Origin: Harmonia axyridis
Lineage: Eukaryota > Arthropoda > Insecta > Coleoptera > Coccinellidae
DNA: 64,000 nucleotides
Assembly (NCBI RefSeq): GCF_914767665.1
Contig: NC_059504.1
Location: 42,315,720 to 42,379,719, forward strand
Direction of reading: 5' to 3'
A program made the position numbers and the translations under genes. The notes below the pieces were generated by a model that was not told where the DNA came from, ran no database searches, and was given only the letters and a program-made list of their open reading frames with translations. This document shows positions 1 to 11,820 of this stretch, in pieces (within the stretch, counting starts at the first letter, position 1; every line of letters begins with the position of its first letter).

Positions 1-1023
1 GAATTATTTCATTACACTTGAATAATACACCTGATATTCGTGATCTAAACCCGAAATTTCAGATTTCTATGATTCCAATTACCCAAAGGATAAATATTTA
101 ATTGAAGCTATATTCTGCACGAAAAAAAAACGTAAATCAATTGAAAACCAAAAATGAAGCTTGTTTGGATATAAGTTTAAATGAATTTTTTTCATGAAAA
201 GAGTTGTTTCATCCGACATCAAAGTTATTGCACTGAAATCTGGAGCATCCTGTATATTCATAACGAAATTATTCTTGTATTATTTTGGAGATGGGATATC
301 TGGCTGAAATTAAATGTGAATCACGTTTTTATAAAAACATTTCCTGGTTCAGTTGATTAGCCAATGTTAGTAGGTGGTGAAAACATGCTGTTTACTGCTT
401 GAACTATTTTATAAAAAAAATAAAGCGTCAATAAATAAAAGAAAAATAACGAACCAACAGATAACGTATTTGAACAATATTTCTGCATCACAAACCTCTC
501 TGAAATCTCTTTGTTTCCTTTAATTTTTCATTAAATTTGCTGACGCTGAATTGGTTGCCATACATTATCTGCCCACACAAATGAAACGCTCCAGTGAATA
601 TTTGCATAGTAATCAATTTTTGGCTGATATTCAGATAACAGAATGATAAATGAATTAATTTATCGCAATAGCGGCGTTGACAGATTGTATAATACTCCAA
701 TATCGCAGAATGCATTTTAATGAAGTATTATCGTAAACAAAGCGAAATTATAGAATGAATAGAATGGGTTCACGGTTCTTGGGTAAATTTTAAATTTGAT
801 TTGATTAGGCACTCGAGAAGAGAAGGGTTTTTCAGTTGAAAGGTTGTAGGGTTAATTTTTGAACAATTATGTTGAAACCGTGCAAACTCAGTGTTCAGTT
901 CACTAGTCATGATTAGAATCCCTCAATCGTCCAACAGTCGGATTTTAGTTCACTGAAGGTCTAATTGATTGATTCGTTTTTTATACATGGTGAGTCTTCA
1001 AGTTGTACATCAAATTCAACCAT
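1..1023. other. AT-rich stretch, nothing recognised
   Basis: No coding frame with a recognisable motif, no RNA gene and no clear repeat was found by reading both strands. Short frames here have no internal support such as domain motifs or splice sites. Confidence 0.5.
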
Positions 1024-1150
1024 AATACAGGGTGTTTCCAAATTAGACGTGAACCTTGCAGGATGTATTAGTATGACTCATTTGCTGTAGTTTGAGCCAT
1101 ATTTAGTGATAACCAAAAATCAACAAATCAATCAATTTTTTTTTATATGT
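1024..1150 (+). repeat. Interspersed repeat with CAGGGTGTTTCC end (copy 1)
   Basis: The segment starts at a TACAGGGTGTTTCC terminus. It matches, in reverse orientation, the sequence at about 48170-48303, which ends GGGTCTCTCC in the corresponding sense. Shared blocks include the AAATTAGA stretch and the run CATGACTCATTTGCTG, or a near version of it, for roughly 120 bp. CAGGGTG ends next to TA are common in insect Tc1/mariner-type MITEs. That assignment is inference, and the inner end is not defined. Confidence 0.55.
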
Positions 1151-2971
1151 TGACCAAATTTGATTATATTTCTGGATTATTTTCGTTGCCAGCAAGAAGC
1201 CGGATCTATCACCGTTAGAATAGACGAAGCAGCGAGAAGATCGAAGTAAATTTCAGGCGTTAAGTAACAACTGAAGACATAAGAAAGAGGTAACGACAAA
1301 AGTATACATACTTTGTTTGCTGGCTAAACCTTAACATTGTCTTACGGGTGGTTTTCACTAAAGAATATGTCATTTCAGTTCAACATTTCCAGTACAAGCG
1401 AAATCTCTTAGAACATCAATGATCAAATGCCATTTTTCAACAGTTATCTCCTTCGCCTCCTTATCCCTTAGTTTAATCTCTGTTATCTCAAATCCAAGTG
1501 AATTTTGAAGGGGTTATAATGTTTTCTCATCAGAATGTTCAATTTGGTTTTTTTCTTCAGAATTTTCAAATCTAATGATATCTGTTCACGACTTTTTCTA
1601 GAATTCGTAGTTTTTTATATTTAATTTTTTTTGTTATTTAATGAGAATATTTTGTTATTGGTTGCTCTTGATTTTTGTTTTCATTCTCTTAATTTTATAA
1701 TAAGGAGATTTGATGAAGGTGAAATTGAAAAAAAAAACAGACCTTTCATAGGAACTGTAAAAAAGTTATCACAAAAAAGCTCGTAGATCATAGAAATCTT
1801 GATAATAAATCGCGCGCTTTGTTCAGCGGTCTATACGATTTAATTGATGTCATACTCCCATGAATATATGTATTATCTTCACCCTTTATCTATGATGAGC
1901 GTAACATGTAAAAATGGTAATGGAAAAAGTGCTTTAGAAGGAATCTACGGTTAAATTTTATGTAAAACTGTTAACTCACCTTGCATAATATGAATCATAT
2001 AAGAACAATAATAAGAAGTCATAAGTTTTGCACAATCAAACAGTGAATTACCTCCAACATCTTAGTTGTGTGATATTTAGACGAAAATTCAATCTTCCCA
2101 TTCTCGAATAATCTTCAACATCGAGGGTCTTATTCCGGCAGATGTTGGAGTTATTACGTGGAAATGTGAAAAAGGACGTTTTCTGGAGGACAAAAAGTTA
2201 CATCCTCGTATAGAGCAAGCAGCGCCTTGGCTGTTCTCAACTGATAGGGCTTGATCTCGTCAGTTCTGAAGTTCCTATTATGATATAAACACGTCGCAAA
2301 ATGAAATTGGACGGAGGTTCGCCTTTTGACAGATATTAATTCCACAGAAAACGTTTAGGGGGGTCACCATTTTTGTGAGATATATATTTTCATCCAACCC
2401 GATGGATTACAACATTTAGACTGTAATGCCTCAATTCCTCAAGGGGTTGTATGTTTTCGATGAAACCCAGGAAAGTCGAAGTGATATGTTTTATTGATGA
2501 AGTATTTCACGAATTGATACTGAAAGGTGTATGTAGGTATCATCAATGGTGAGAGATTTGAAATGAGTGCAATTTTGGCAATAAAATAATGACATATTAA
2601 TTAGGTGATGACAGGATTATAGATAAAAAGTGGGAGTTGGTAAATATGGAGTATTATAGTTTATCAAAAGTCACTTGGAGGAAACCAGAATGTGGGTTGT
2701 CCAAGTTTTCAGTAATTAATTTGGATCTTGAGTCTTTATGTTTCAACATAAGGTACTTCCAAATAAACTCCGGTATTTAGCGGATCGTCTCTGGTACCAG
2801 AATGTGTCGATTTGGTTGTTTCTATTGGCTAAAATAGTCCACGTTCCAGTCAGGTGCTAATTTGTTTACTTTCATTGGCTGCAGCTATACACATATATCA
2901 CTTCTTAATTATCTTTCTTATAATTCGCCTTGACCAGTGCGGTCTGAGGGAGATTCGTGAATTGAGCCATT
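1151..2971. other. Unannotated interval
   Basis: AT-rich sequence with long homopolymer runs. Short frames have no recognisable protein motifs. A host intron or intergenic DNA is most likely. Confidence 0.4.
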
Positions 2972-4085
2972 TTATCTCGGTTTCAGTTCGTTGTTCACAA
3001 GTTTTTTTTTTGATGAAGTATATATCCAAGACATTTGAAGTATGGGTTTGTTAGTGTTCAGAGTGGAAAGGGATAAGAAGATGACACCAGTCATATTATT
3101 GATAGCCCAGAAGCTAAATATGAGATTACCTTTCATTCGACGATCTTGAAATGAGGCTAAACCGAAAACACAGAGTCTTTCTTCATACACAGGATGGTTG
3201 GGACCATAATGAATTCGAGTAACCCAACGTTATACCGCCTTCAACTGCTCCATATCAGCCTTTAGAATAGGACCCTAGGCTGGACCACCAAAATCAAGGA
3301 TAGGTCTTATATAAGCTAGAACAGACAGTAGGAAAACAACCGGCGAGCCGTAAGTGCAACATGGTTTGTCTGAAACGTAAGAATACATGGGGACCTGCAG
3401 AAACGATTCCTAGACGATCATTTCATAGACCTTAGTTTGGAGATTTTCAACAAAGTGAAAAATCACGCAAATCCCCTTTGAACTTGCTTGCGGTTATGAC
3501 GAAACGGTCCAGAGGAAACACAAGAGACCAACGATGGCACTTCCTTAGGAAGTACGCGCTAAACATCTACTGGCACTGAGATTGTATAGCAATTCAATTT
3601 TACATAAATAATTTTATTGGTATATTGCCAACTACTACAGCAGAACCCAATAATACCATCACAGGTTATTGATAAAAAATGAGATGGAGCAGTAAAAGCC
3701 CAATGGCCTGACTGTAAAAGAGGAAGATGTTCAACGTTCAGCGGGAGAACAACCTCGAAAACACTTCGAGATAATAAAGACCAGGCTTCTAGAGCTGGAT
3801 GTTACCTTCTTTATATGAAGAGACCAGTTAAAATCAGGTGTTATGGTTAATCACAGGTCCTCATGTGACTCTGTTGTAGTTAGCTAATGTCCATCGATAA
3901 ATTAGTGAAGCTTTGGGTTCCGCTTGCCAATATGAAGAACCACCGACTTTTCAAGGTTCAGTGGAAGCAACCAATTATTGGATCAGTTAGAGATAATATT
4001 CAGGTCCGCCTGAAGCAATTCATGATCAGAAAAAAAGTGGTTAAAAATTTTCGTGTTGTCCGCGAATTGTAAGCAGGGTGACCTT
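2972..4085 (-). pseudogene. Decayed LINE, reverse transcriptase thumb and C-terminal part
   Basis: Minus-strand translation in shifting frames gives a recognisable non-LTR reverse transcriptase. From the 4085 end it reads FADNTKIF (a degraded FADD box, second Asp lost), then a QADLNIISN-type stretch, LNLEKSVVLHIGKRNP, a DLGLTITPDFNWSLHI stretch and, near 3250, GGPAWGPILKADMEQLKAVQ. It continues as YEERLCVFGLASFQDRRMKG at 3190-3130. These are hallmarks of CR1/Rex-type LINEs. Stops and frame changes mean it is dead. The endonuclease and the palm N-terminal to FADN were not found upstream, so it is 5' truncated or decayed there. Confidence 0.7.
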
Positions 4086-5379
4086 TGTCCTCGTCTTTTT
4101 AGTGTAAACTCATCACATTGTGGCTCTTGGAATAATATAACTCAGTATCGTCTGTAAACTATAAAATATTTTAAAAAATTATTGGCTCCCGAAAAATCGG
4201 GTTTATTTTAATCAGTTAAAACTACAGTAACCCAGTCAAACGAGGCATTCATAACACTAGATCTGATTTGAGAGTTTTTGTAGGTCTTGATCAAATTGTG
4301 TGAAGCAACCTATCCATAGAACAATAAGACAGAAATTGATACCTACTCAAGAACTGAAATATACAATGTCCTTGTTCAGTCAGCCAAGTTAATTAAGTCC
4401 ATCGCTCAATATGATCAAAGTAGATGTCTAGATTCATACTGATGTTACAGAGATTATAATGCATATCCTATTAACACAGATACACAGGAATCCATCGTAC
4501 AAACAAAGCGTAAGCCACTGCTAGCTCATGAGAAATTTCACAGGATATCTGGATGTAAATTTAGCACGTCTATCAAACGAGGGACAATCTGGAAACATTA
4601 ATAATCCTACTCTGGACAAGTTTGCTTGATAAGGGACGTGAGCCATATTGAATACACAAAGAAGATGCTTAAGATGTTTAATAATTAGTTTAAATCGCAG
4701 CAGCTTGCTGTTATAAACATACCCAGATATAATCTAAACTTGAAGCTGTAATATTTGCATGCCTATGAGCAACTTCGGAACGACTTTGGTTATTGATATT
4801 CACAACTTTCCACAGACAAAATCCTAGTGAATATTCTCGTTCTTCCATGCAAATTCCTTTGTTGCTATGTGGTTGCGACTATCAAGTGGGCCTTTGAAAA
4901 CGAAACGGCGGCTCTGTAGGTTGGCAGAACCGAATTATACACTGTGTCCGTAAAGTATGGAACAAATTCATTTTTAGCTATAAACAGACCATTTTGAGAA
5001 ATAATCCTGAAACACGTCAATCTTTGATTTTAATTTACCGTATTTTAAAATAATAATCTAATATACAGGGTGAATTACTTTCGAGTTATGACGTCACTAT
5101 CATTTTTTTTTAATGGAACACCCCCATTTCGTCTCAATTTTCCGATTACTCTAGCTGAGCTGATTCCAAAAAAGTATCACATGTTGATTCCAATTGGTCC
5201 AGGGTGGACAAAAATACAATAGTTTTGTGTGTGCTCATAAAGTAACGCTTAGCATTCTTTATTAGTTAAATTAACAATATTATCAATAATATTTATTGTC
5301 TAGCGGGAATTGGTTTGAATGTAACATCCTGTAGTTACTATAAATTGCCTGATATCCATCAACACTGAAAATTTTCAAA
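4086..5379. other. Unannotated interval with repeat-like segment
   Basis: No gene recognised. Around 4935-5270 the text (an ACACTGTGTCCGTAAAGTA motif, then TACAGGGTGAATTAC, then CACCCCCATTTCG) has the character of terminal segments of insect MITEs. No partner terminus was found in the window, so it is not called as an element. Confidence 0.35.
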
Positions 5380-6190
5380 TTAGTTATTCGAAAAGGTTTC
5401 CATTAATACTTTAATGTCGAACCTGACTGACAAAAATTCCAAAAGAATTATAAATTCATCAAAGTTTTTGTTAATGCTCCGAACATTCATGTGAAATACC
5501 CTAAATCCAACCTTCCCATTAAGATTAATGAATGAGTTTATATTTTCTAATATTTTTGCCACTCTGCAATGAATCGATACATAACTACCTCTTAAGATCT
5601 GGCTGTGCCGGTTTTTAACTTTCTGTCTTACTGTCCTTTTTATGTGGTGATTTCTTCTTCAAGTCTCTCTTAATTCTCGTAATCCCAGGTGATTTTCGAC
5701 TACTGAGGGATTTCAGAAATGATGCTTCCGACACTACACTACTCGCTGTAACTGATACCTCTGAAGTTTCCCAGCTCACCTGACTACTATCACTTTTCTC
5801 GTTCTGATGATTTTTTTATATTGTTTCCTTATTAATAGGAGTTGATGGTGTTGAAGGGCCACTGTGAGGATTTCTCTCTGGCTGAATGATCACCTGGTCT
5901 TCTATTGTATACTCTTTGGTGTCAATTACTAGACGACCACCTCTAATGAATGATTTGTGTTCAGCGTGTGTACCTTCAATTTTTTAACTTTCGGAAATAT
6001 GGCTTTTTTTCTTCAGATTTGAGGTTACTTTTACCTTGATAGGGGACCTCTCTCTTCTTTCAAGCCTATAACAGTAGTTAATGTCACCCTTAGTGATCTC
6101 AATCTTCAACAAACGGTGCAGCTCCTCGCAAAATTACCTCCGGAGAAACATTGCGTCCCAATTTATAAAATCCAAAAAGAATTATGTTAT
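5380..6190 (-). pseudogene. LINE 5' part: ORF1-like tail and endonuclease N-terminus
   Basis: On the minus strand, the region near 6130-6000 reads LHRLLKIEITKGDINYCYRL followed by a basic K-rich stretch, as in ORF1 proteins of CR1/jockey-type LINEs. Near 5562-5380 a 60-residue open stretch contains FRVFHMNVRSINKNFDEF and FDIKVLMETF. This matches the first two motifs of an APE-type LINE endonuclease (HMNVRSI; the usual LTETW is degraded to METF). Stops separate the pieces. The fragment runs opposite to the reverse transcriptase trace that begins just to its right at about 6276, which suggests one element inverted at its 5' end. It may equally be an unrelated second insertion. Confidence 0.6.
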
Positions 6191-6239
6191 TCTTTTTGTA
6201 AATTGAATCTACATATTATTAAAAATAAAAGACATTAAT

Positions 6240-6600
6240 GAATTTTCCTCAGGCAACTTGTGACTTTGCACTTGGGATATCTTCCAATCATATCTTAATG
6301 ATAGAAAACAAGTTGTCGTTTGAAATAATAAAAAGTCTACCTGAAAAGAAATAAATATAGGAGTGCCACAAGGCTCCATTCTTCGGCCGATATTGTTCAT
6401 TATATATGTAAATGACTCACCTGAAAATATTCCTTGTCATTCTGCTCATTTGTATGCCAACGATATCAATATTATACTCAGCATCATGTCATGAAACATT
6501 GGATAATTCTTCGGCGGCATCCTTGAGATCAGCGGAGTCCTGGTTCAAAGTCAACGGGCTGAAAGTTGATATTAGTTAAACGCAGAGTTTGAAAATTTGA
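6240..6600 (+). pseudogene. LINE reverse transcriptase fragment, 5' side of split element A
   Basis: Plus-strand translation gives WDIFQSYLNDRKQVVV, then INIGVPQGSILRPILF, IIYVND and LYANDINII (YADD degraded to YAND). It ends with SWFKVNGLKVDIS before a TAA at 6577. These are the fingers/palm motifs of a non-LTR reverse transcriptase in correct order. Stops at several sites show decay. The frame is interrupted at about 6600 by a second, better preserved LINE. The thumb of this element appears to resume at 8698 (VLGITFDNGLSLNSHIS). Confidence 0.72.
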
Positions 6601-8592
6601 ATTGATATTTCTGCGAATAATACTTTAATTACATCGGAAATAAGGCAAGCAGGCAGTGATCTAAAGAATCTCCACTGGCTGCTTCGCAATTCGAATTCTC
6701 CGAATGTCAAAGCTCTGTATTCGTCAGCGAGAAAAGAATACACGTTTTTGTTGAAAGCAACTAAGAATACCTACTATAAAAATCTGCTGCTGTCTTCTTC
6801 TAATAAGAATAAGACTGTATGGAAAATAGTAAAAGACGAGATGTGTCTAAATTCTCAAAATGAAAAAATTGCCCTCAAAATAGATGGTAACGTTGTTTCT
6901 GACTGCGGTGAAGTGGCTGAAGCGTTTGCCAGATATTTTTCTACCATTGGCAAAAGAAGTGTATATGAGCACTATGGTGCATACAATTCTACCTCCTGTA
7001 CAACCGAGAGGTTGGCTGACATTAATTTTTTCTTCTTCCCGGTCATGCCTGAAGAGGTCTTGAGAGTAATAAAGAGCCTTAAAAACAGAAAAAGCAGTGG
7101 GTATGACATGGTTTCGCTAAGGATTTTAGAAGTCGTGGCTGAACAGATTTCTGACCATATGGCTTACTTGGTCAATCTCTCGGTCACCTCCGGCGAATTT
7201 CCGTCGGTGCTCAAAACTGCAAAGATTATCCCTGTGCATAAGAAAAAATCTAGAGAGGACATTTCTAATTACCGTCCGATATCAGTGTTGAGTACCTTGT
7301 CAAAGATTATCGAGAGATTAGTTTTTGACAGAATTATGAATTTCCTTGACAAATTTTCTATCATAACGAACTGCCAACACGGGTTTAGAGTTGGCAGGTC
7401 TACTGGAACAGCGGCATGCGATTTTGTTAAGTTCGTATATGACTCTCTGGATAATGGCGTTTCGGTGGCGGGAATGTTTTTTGATGAATCTCGTGCATTC
7501 GATACCTTAAATATTGAATTCATCTTGGACAAGCTGTATAGTCTCGGATTCAGAGGGATTTTCCTTGAATGGGTTCAAAGTTATTTGACAGATCGTAAGA
7601 TGTTTGTTTGTGTAGGAGAAATAAATTCCGATAAATACCCTGTTGAAATGGGTGTACCTCAGGGATCTATCCTGGGTCCTTTGATATTCATATTATTCGT
7701 AAATGATATCCAAAGTTACTTGAAAGAAAAATTCGAAAACTTAATCTCGAGTATTCGGATCCTGCAGTTTGCGGATGATTCATCATTTCTCATTGCCGCC
7801 CCTGGCCTTGCGGAATTGCGTGTGAGATGCGAGATGCTCGTCCAATATTTCTCGGAATGGTGCAAAAAAAATTTACTCATTCTCAACATTGAAAAAACGG
7901 GCCTACTGTATTTTCAGACTCGGAACTACAGTAACGAACTCACTTTGAGACTCCCTTATGGACACTTGAAGTCCTCTGACTGTGTACAATTTTTGGGATT
8001 GCGAATTGATAACACGCTCAACTGGCGAACTCACTGCGCTTATGTTTGCACTAGATTGAGTAGTGCATTTTTTGCATTGAAGCGACTAAAAAATATTTTG
8101 CCTTTGGAATCACTGATAGGAGTATATTATTCACTAGCCTACTCCCATATGAATTATAACACCATTCTATGGGGAGAATCTCCTAGTAAGAGTGAGGTTT
8201 TTGTTTCTCAGAAGAGAATCATTAGGTTGATGTTCGGCTTAAAACCCCGGGAGTCTTGTAGACCATCATTTATCAAGAATCGAATACTTTGTTTTCCTTG
8301 TATTTATATATTTAATTCCTTGCTGTTCATTCGTAAGAATATACATAGCCTAAAAAAGTGCTCTGAATATCACAGGTATGATACTAGACATAAGGAAATA
8401 ATCTGCTTACCAACTCACAGAACCACGAAATTTCAACATTCACCCATGTATGCTGGTATCAAACTTTTCAATCACCTACCAGAGCGAATTGAGCATCTTG
8501 AATATTTAAGATTTAAAAAAATTATCAAGGATTTATTACTAGAGCAGTGTTTCTATAGCAAAGAAGAATATTTTTGTTTCAGGTTGATTTGA
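6580..8592 (+). CDS. Non-LTR retrotransposon reverse transcriptase (open, N-terminally truncated)
   Basis: This is a single open frame to TGA at 8590-8592. It stays open upstream of 6748 (a TTG codon, not a true start) as far as the TAA at 6577, so no initiator is implied. Counting from 6748 (614 residues), it contains RKSSGYDMVS, then HKKKSREDISNYRPISVLST, QHGFRVGRSTG, MFFDESRAFDTLN with the first catalytic Asp, GVPQGSILGPLIFILFVND and FADD at residues 341-344. LQFADD and later LRIDNTLNWRTHC-type thumb motifs follow. The protein would copy its own RNA into DNA at a nicked target in the nucleus. The endonuclease needed for target cleavage is missing. Both catalytic Asp motifs are retained and there are no stops, so this insertion is much younger than its neighbours. 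The missing 5' part means it cannot transpose on its own. Confidence 0.85.
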
Positions 8593-8697
8593 ATATTTAG
8601 TTTGATTTTTTTTCCTGTTTACTTAATTTCTGACCTGTCCTATATAAATGTAAATTTGTCTTATGGGATGCAATAAATGATTATGATTATGATTAAA
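6580..8697 (+). mobile_element. 5'-truncated jockey/CR1-like LINE (element B) inserted in element A
   Basis: The element comprises an open reverse transcriptase frame, a short 3' UTR of about 100 bp and a tail of AATAAATGATTATGATTATG type. ATTATG-like short tandem repeats at the end replace a poly(A) tail, as in several CR1/jockey-related families. It lacks ORF1 and endonuclease, so it is a typical 5'-truncated copy. It separates two halves of an older LINE reverse transcriptase. I could not identify a convincing target duplication at the two junctions. Confidence 0.75.
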
Positions 8698-9070
8698 TGT
8701 TTTGGGGATTACCTTCGATAATGGTTTGAGTTTGAATAGTCATATCTCGTCTTGCACGAACAAGCTATCAATAGCTCTATAATAGCTTGCGACGCATGAT
8801 GCCAAACCGCTCAATAGACACTTGTGAATCTACTTACTACGAAAATTTTCACCCTATTAATATATGGCATTTCACTGTGGGGAACAGAATGCCTTCACGT
8901 TTTTCAACCAAAAGCATCTGTAGGAAGAAAATGTTCCAAATTTGGGACAGTACGGTAAGGGGATTATACGGAAATATGTTGAGCTATTTCCAGAACTTTA
9001 TCAATGTTTTACGCCGTTTTCCTCCCCAGAAATTGAAGGTCAGAAGGGCAGCAAATAGTAGAAATAAGGT
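8698..9070 (+). pseudogene. LINE reverse transcriptase fragment, 3' side of split element A
   Basis: Directly after the tail of element B, plus-strand frames read NVLGITFDNGLSLNSHISSC and then, after stops, IFTLLIYGISLWG and an FQPKASVGRKCSKF-like stretch. This is the thumb order of LINE reverse transcriptases (FLGI, then NSHI, then YGI-LWG, then the Q-K-x-R-I region). It continues the trace at 6240-6600, so element B split element A. Some 20-30 residues between the two halves are not accounted for and were probably lost. Confidence 0.65.
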
Positions 9071-9711
9071 TTATTCTGTTCCTATCTAAAACCTTGCGAT
9101 TTTCACCAAAATTTACGAATTCAATTCAACCCATCGAAAACAACAGCCAGTAGTAAAATTTGGTGGAATTGTCCATAAACATCAAGAAGATTCATTGCAC
9201 ATCATCGAGGGACCGAACTTATGACCACGAAAGCAACATAAAATTTCGTAATCATTTAAATCCACCCGTCTTGTAAATAAAACCTACTGTTCGAATGAGA
9301 GCCCTGAATCTTAATCAGGCTCTTCCAAAAACACCCCACTCTATTTTATACATCCTCCTCAAGTATAGTCGTTTCCTAGAACAAGAAGGAAGGGGATATA
9401 CAAGATTGATGTACTTTTTATTCAGCAGGTTCTGATATTATCCCACCAACAACGGGATTCTCGCTTGAGTATCGTTGCTCTAGGAATTATCGAATATTGG
9501 AAGCGATGAAATAAAACCATGTAAAAACTTTTCTCGCATTTGGCCGAGAACGTGCCTCTCTAATAAATTCACAATTTTTATTGGGAAGATAGTTTACTAT
9601 CAGTTAAGTCAATCTCTACGACGCTTTATTTTTTCATTTTTTATTACAGTTAAAATCGTTGTGATTAGTGATTTCCATGAATTTACTTTCAATAATATAT
9701 CGAAAACTAAG
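9071..9711. other. Unannotated interval
   Basis: No coding or repeat feature recognised. It may include the 3' UTR of element A at its left edge. Confidence 0.4.
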
Positions 9712-10002
9712 ATAAACTAACCGACAAAGAAATTGCAACAACCAGAAGGAACTGTTTAAATTTTGAGTTTTTTTCGGTGAAACATAGTAGAGCAAGGAGA
9801 AAATGATTGAATTCGGAGAAAAAATCATGAAGCTTTTTTCAAGTGAACAATTTTTGTAACTCGAATATTGTAGTCGTTTTTTGCAAGTTTTTTAAATTTT
9901 ATAACAAGCCAGCTGTTCGAGGAGATCCAAAGTCGATATTCAGTTGTTGTTACTCCTTGCTATACTATCTACATTGCAGTTTCTTTTTTCAGTTAGTATA
10001 TA
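9712..10002. mobile_element. Tc1-like deletion derivative (MITE), family Tc1-A
   Basis: Terminal inverted repeats ATAAACTAACCGACAAAGAA on the left and the reverse complement of TTCTTTTTTCAGTTAGTATA on the right bracket about 290 bp. Both ends and the subterminal sequence (CTCCTTGCTATACTATCTA, CATCGACTTTGGATC-like text) match the longer copies at 35590-36974 and 56143-57496. The transposase-coding middle is gone. It is therefore an internally deleted, non-autonomous copy of the same family. Confidence 0.8.
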
Positions 10003-11600
10003 TTAATGTTGGCAAGAGATGAACAAACCTATGTAACAGATTTAATTTCTTGAATTTATATGTTCCAAAACATCGTATATGATGAACCGTATATTTGATA
10101 TACATATACCAATTGACTTTATTAGCAGTGATCTGAAAGGATTGAAATTTTGATCTAATATGAATATAAATAAGGTGCCTTTCTCAAAATTTTGTTGCTA
10201 CTCTGCAATCTGGGAAAATTTTTCTACGATCTTATTCAGAATGACGGGAGACTCAAACCATCGATTTATCTGTCAGATATATATTTCTCTATTCGTATTT
10301 TCAATTTGTTATAAAATGGAAATTGAAACTACATAAATGATATTGCATATCATTTGTTAATTGATTCATTCATGGATTCATGGAAATCTCATGGATAAAT
10401 TCAAAAGAAATATGAATTGCAAATTCCAACAAGATCAGAATATCAATCTGAAAAGAACACATTCAACTGAATTGCTACAATTTTTCAAAGGGAAATAAGA
10501 TGAATGAAATTTTATAAATGTTCCCCTAAACGTCAATCAAAGCGATGAATGAAATGAAAACATCTTTTCGTTTGCGCTTCTGAGACTACTGTCATACATA
10601 TTTCTCACAGGAATATAATCCAGAAAAAATTTATATCGTTCCAATTTTATTTTTGAATTGGGCTCATATGATGATTATTCCACTGATTTCCACAAAGCAT
10701 TGTCAATTCACAGAAATATGATTTGAAAATAGAAAGTTATGATAAAAGTTTGTTCAGAATTTTGGCATAATATTTGAAACACAATGTGATGATATTTTTC
10801 TAAATAAAGAGATGCAAGATTGCTACATAATTCTATTTCGAGAATGTGAATCGAGTTTACGCATAGGATATTTACAGTAAAAATAATTCATATAATTGCT
10901 GCTATGGAAATTTTCTCTTGTTTTCAGTTTTTTTTTAATAATTTGGAAATAATTCGGACTAACGCAAGAATTTGAGGAAGGAGTGATTGATAATATCTAA
11001 GAAATAATATAAAAAAAAATTAGTTGAAAATATTTTTTCATCTCTTGTATAACCGTCAGAGCTTTGGAAATATGTCAGCTGAATAGAAAATTATGAACAC
11101 TATAATATTCAGAATTTTCAGATTCAATGTAGGCCCCCTCCTCTACAAACGTCTGATACCTAAATTGAATAAACAGTTGATTTGAATGCTATTGATTTTC
11201 ATTTGAATTATGTCAATTCGCTCATCAATTCGAATGTTCCTGTCTTTTCTACAGAACTAAATGAAATTGAATTTGGCTTCTTGAAAATTCTAGTATGGCT
11301 TTCTGAATTAAATTTTCAATACCAATAAAAAAGTGAAAAAACAGAGATGGATAACCATGTACTGCCCCAAACAATTTTTCTTGCATTCTTGTTTGAGCTC
11401 TCTCAATCATATTTCTCCATGACTGCTCAAGACTTCATCGGCTAGTTACTTCAACTTGCACTGGCACATCTGCTGTGTTCCTTCCACAATTGTCGTGTCG
11501 AATCCACCAATACCCAAAATCTCTAGCCACCCTGTGTGTCAATTTGCGAGCTCCTATTGGAGTTTATTAGATCACAACAACTATATGACCCCTCGTAATA
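10003..11600. other. Unannotated interval
   Basis: AT-rich DNA without recognised genes. A minus-strand stretch near 11420-11360 (SWRNMIERAQTRMQEK-like) is faintly reminiscent of a transposase C-terminus but is too short to call. Confidence 0.35.
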
Positions 11601-11605
11601 CATCT

Positions 11606-11820
11606 GTGTTCGACACGAGTCGTTTTCTGCGTACTGCTCCTGAGCTTCAATATGCTATGCCCTATTAGAAATAGTGGTTCACAAAATACAGTATCACACT
11701 GTGAAGTGCTATCGTGTCTCAATATTACAGCTGCGTTTGACACGAGTCGTTTCCTGCGTACTGCTCTGTGCTTCGATATACGGTACCACACTATGTAGTG
11801 CTGTCGTGCTACAATATGCG
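11606..11820 (+). repeat. Imperfect tandem duplication, two units
   Basis: Unit 1 (about 11606-11731) and unit 2 (about 11732-11820) share GACACGAGTCGTTT, CTGCGTACTGCTC and later a CACACTRTGWAGTGCT block, in the same order and orientation. Unit 1 carries about 35 extra bases between the blocks. There is no coding signature. The sequence is more GC-rich than its surroundings. Confidence 0.7.

Noticed and set aside
7269..7532. 87-codon minus-strand frame
   Set aside because: It lies antisense to the well-supported reverse transcriptase and has no motif of its own.
11606..11820. CRISPR array
   Set aside because: There are only two long imperfect units with no spacers, and the window is eukaryotic.
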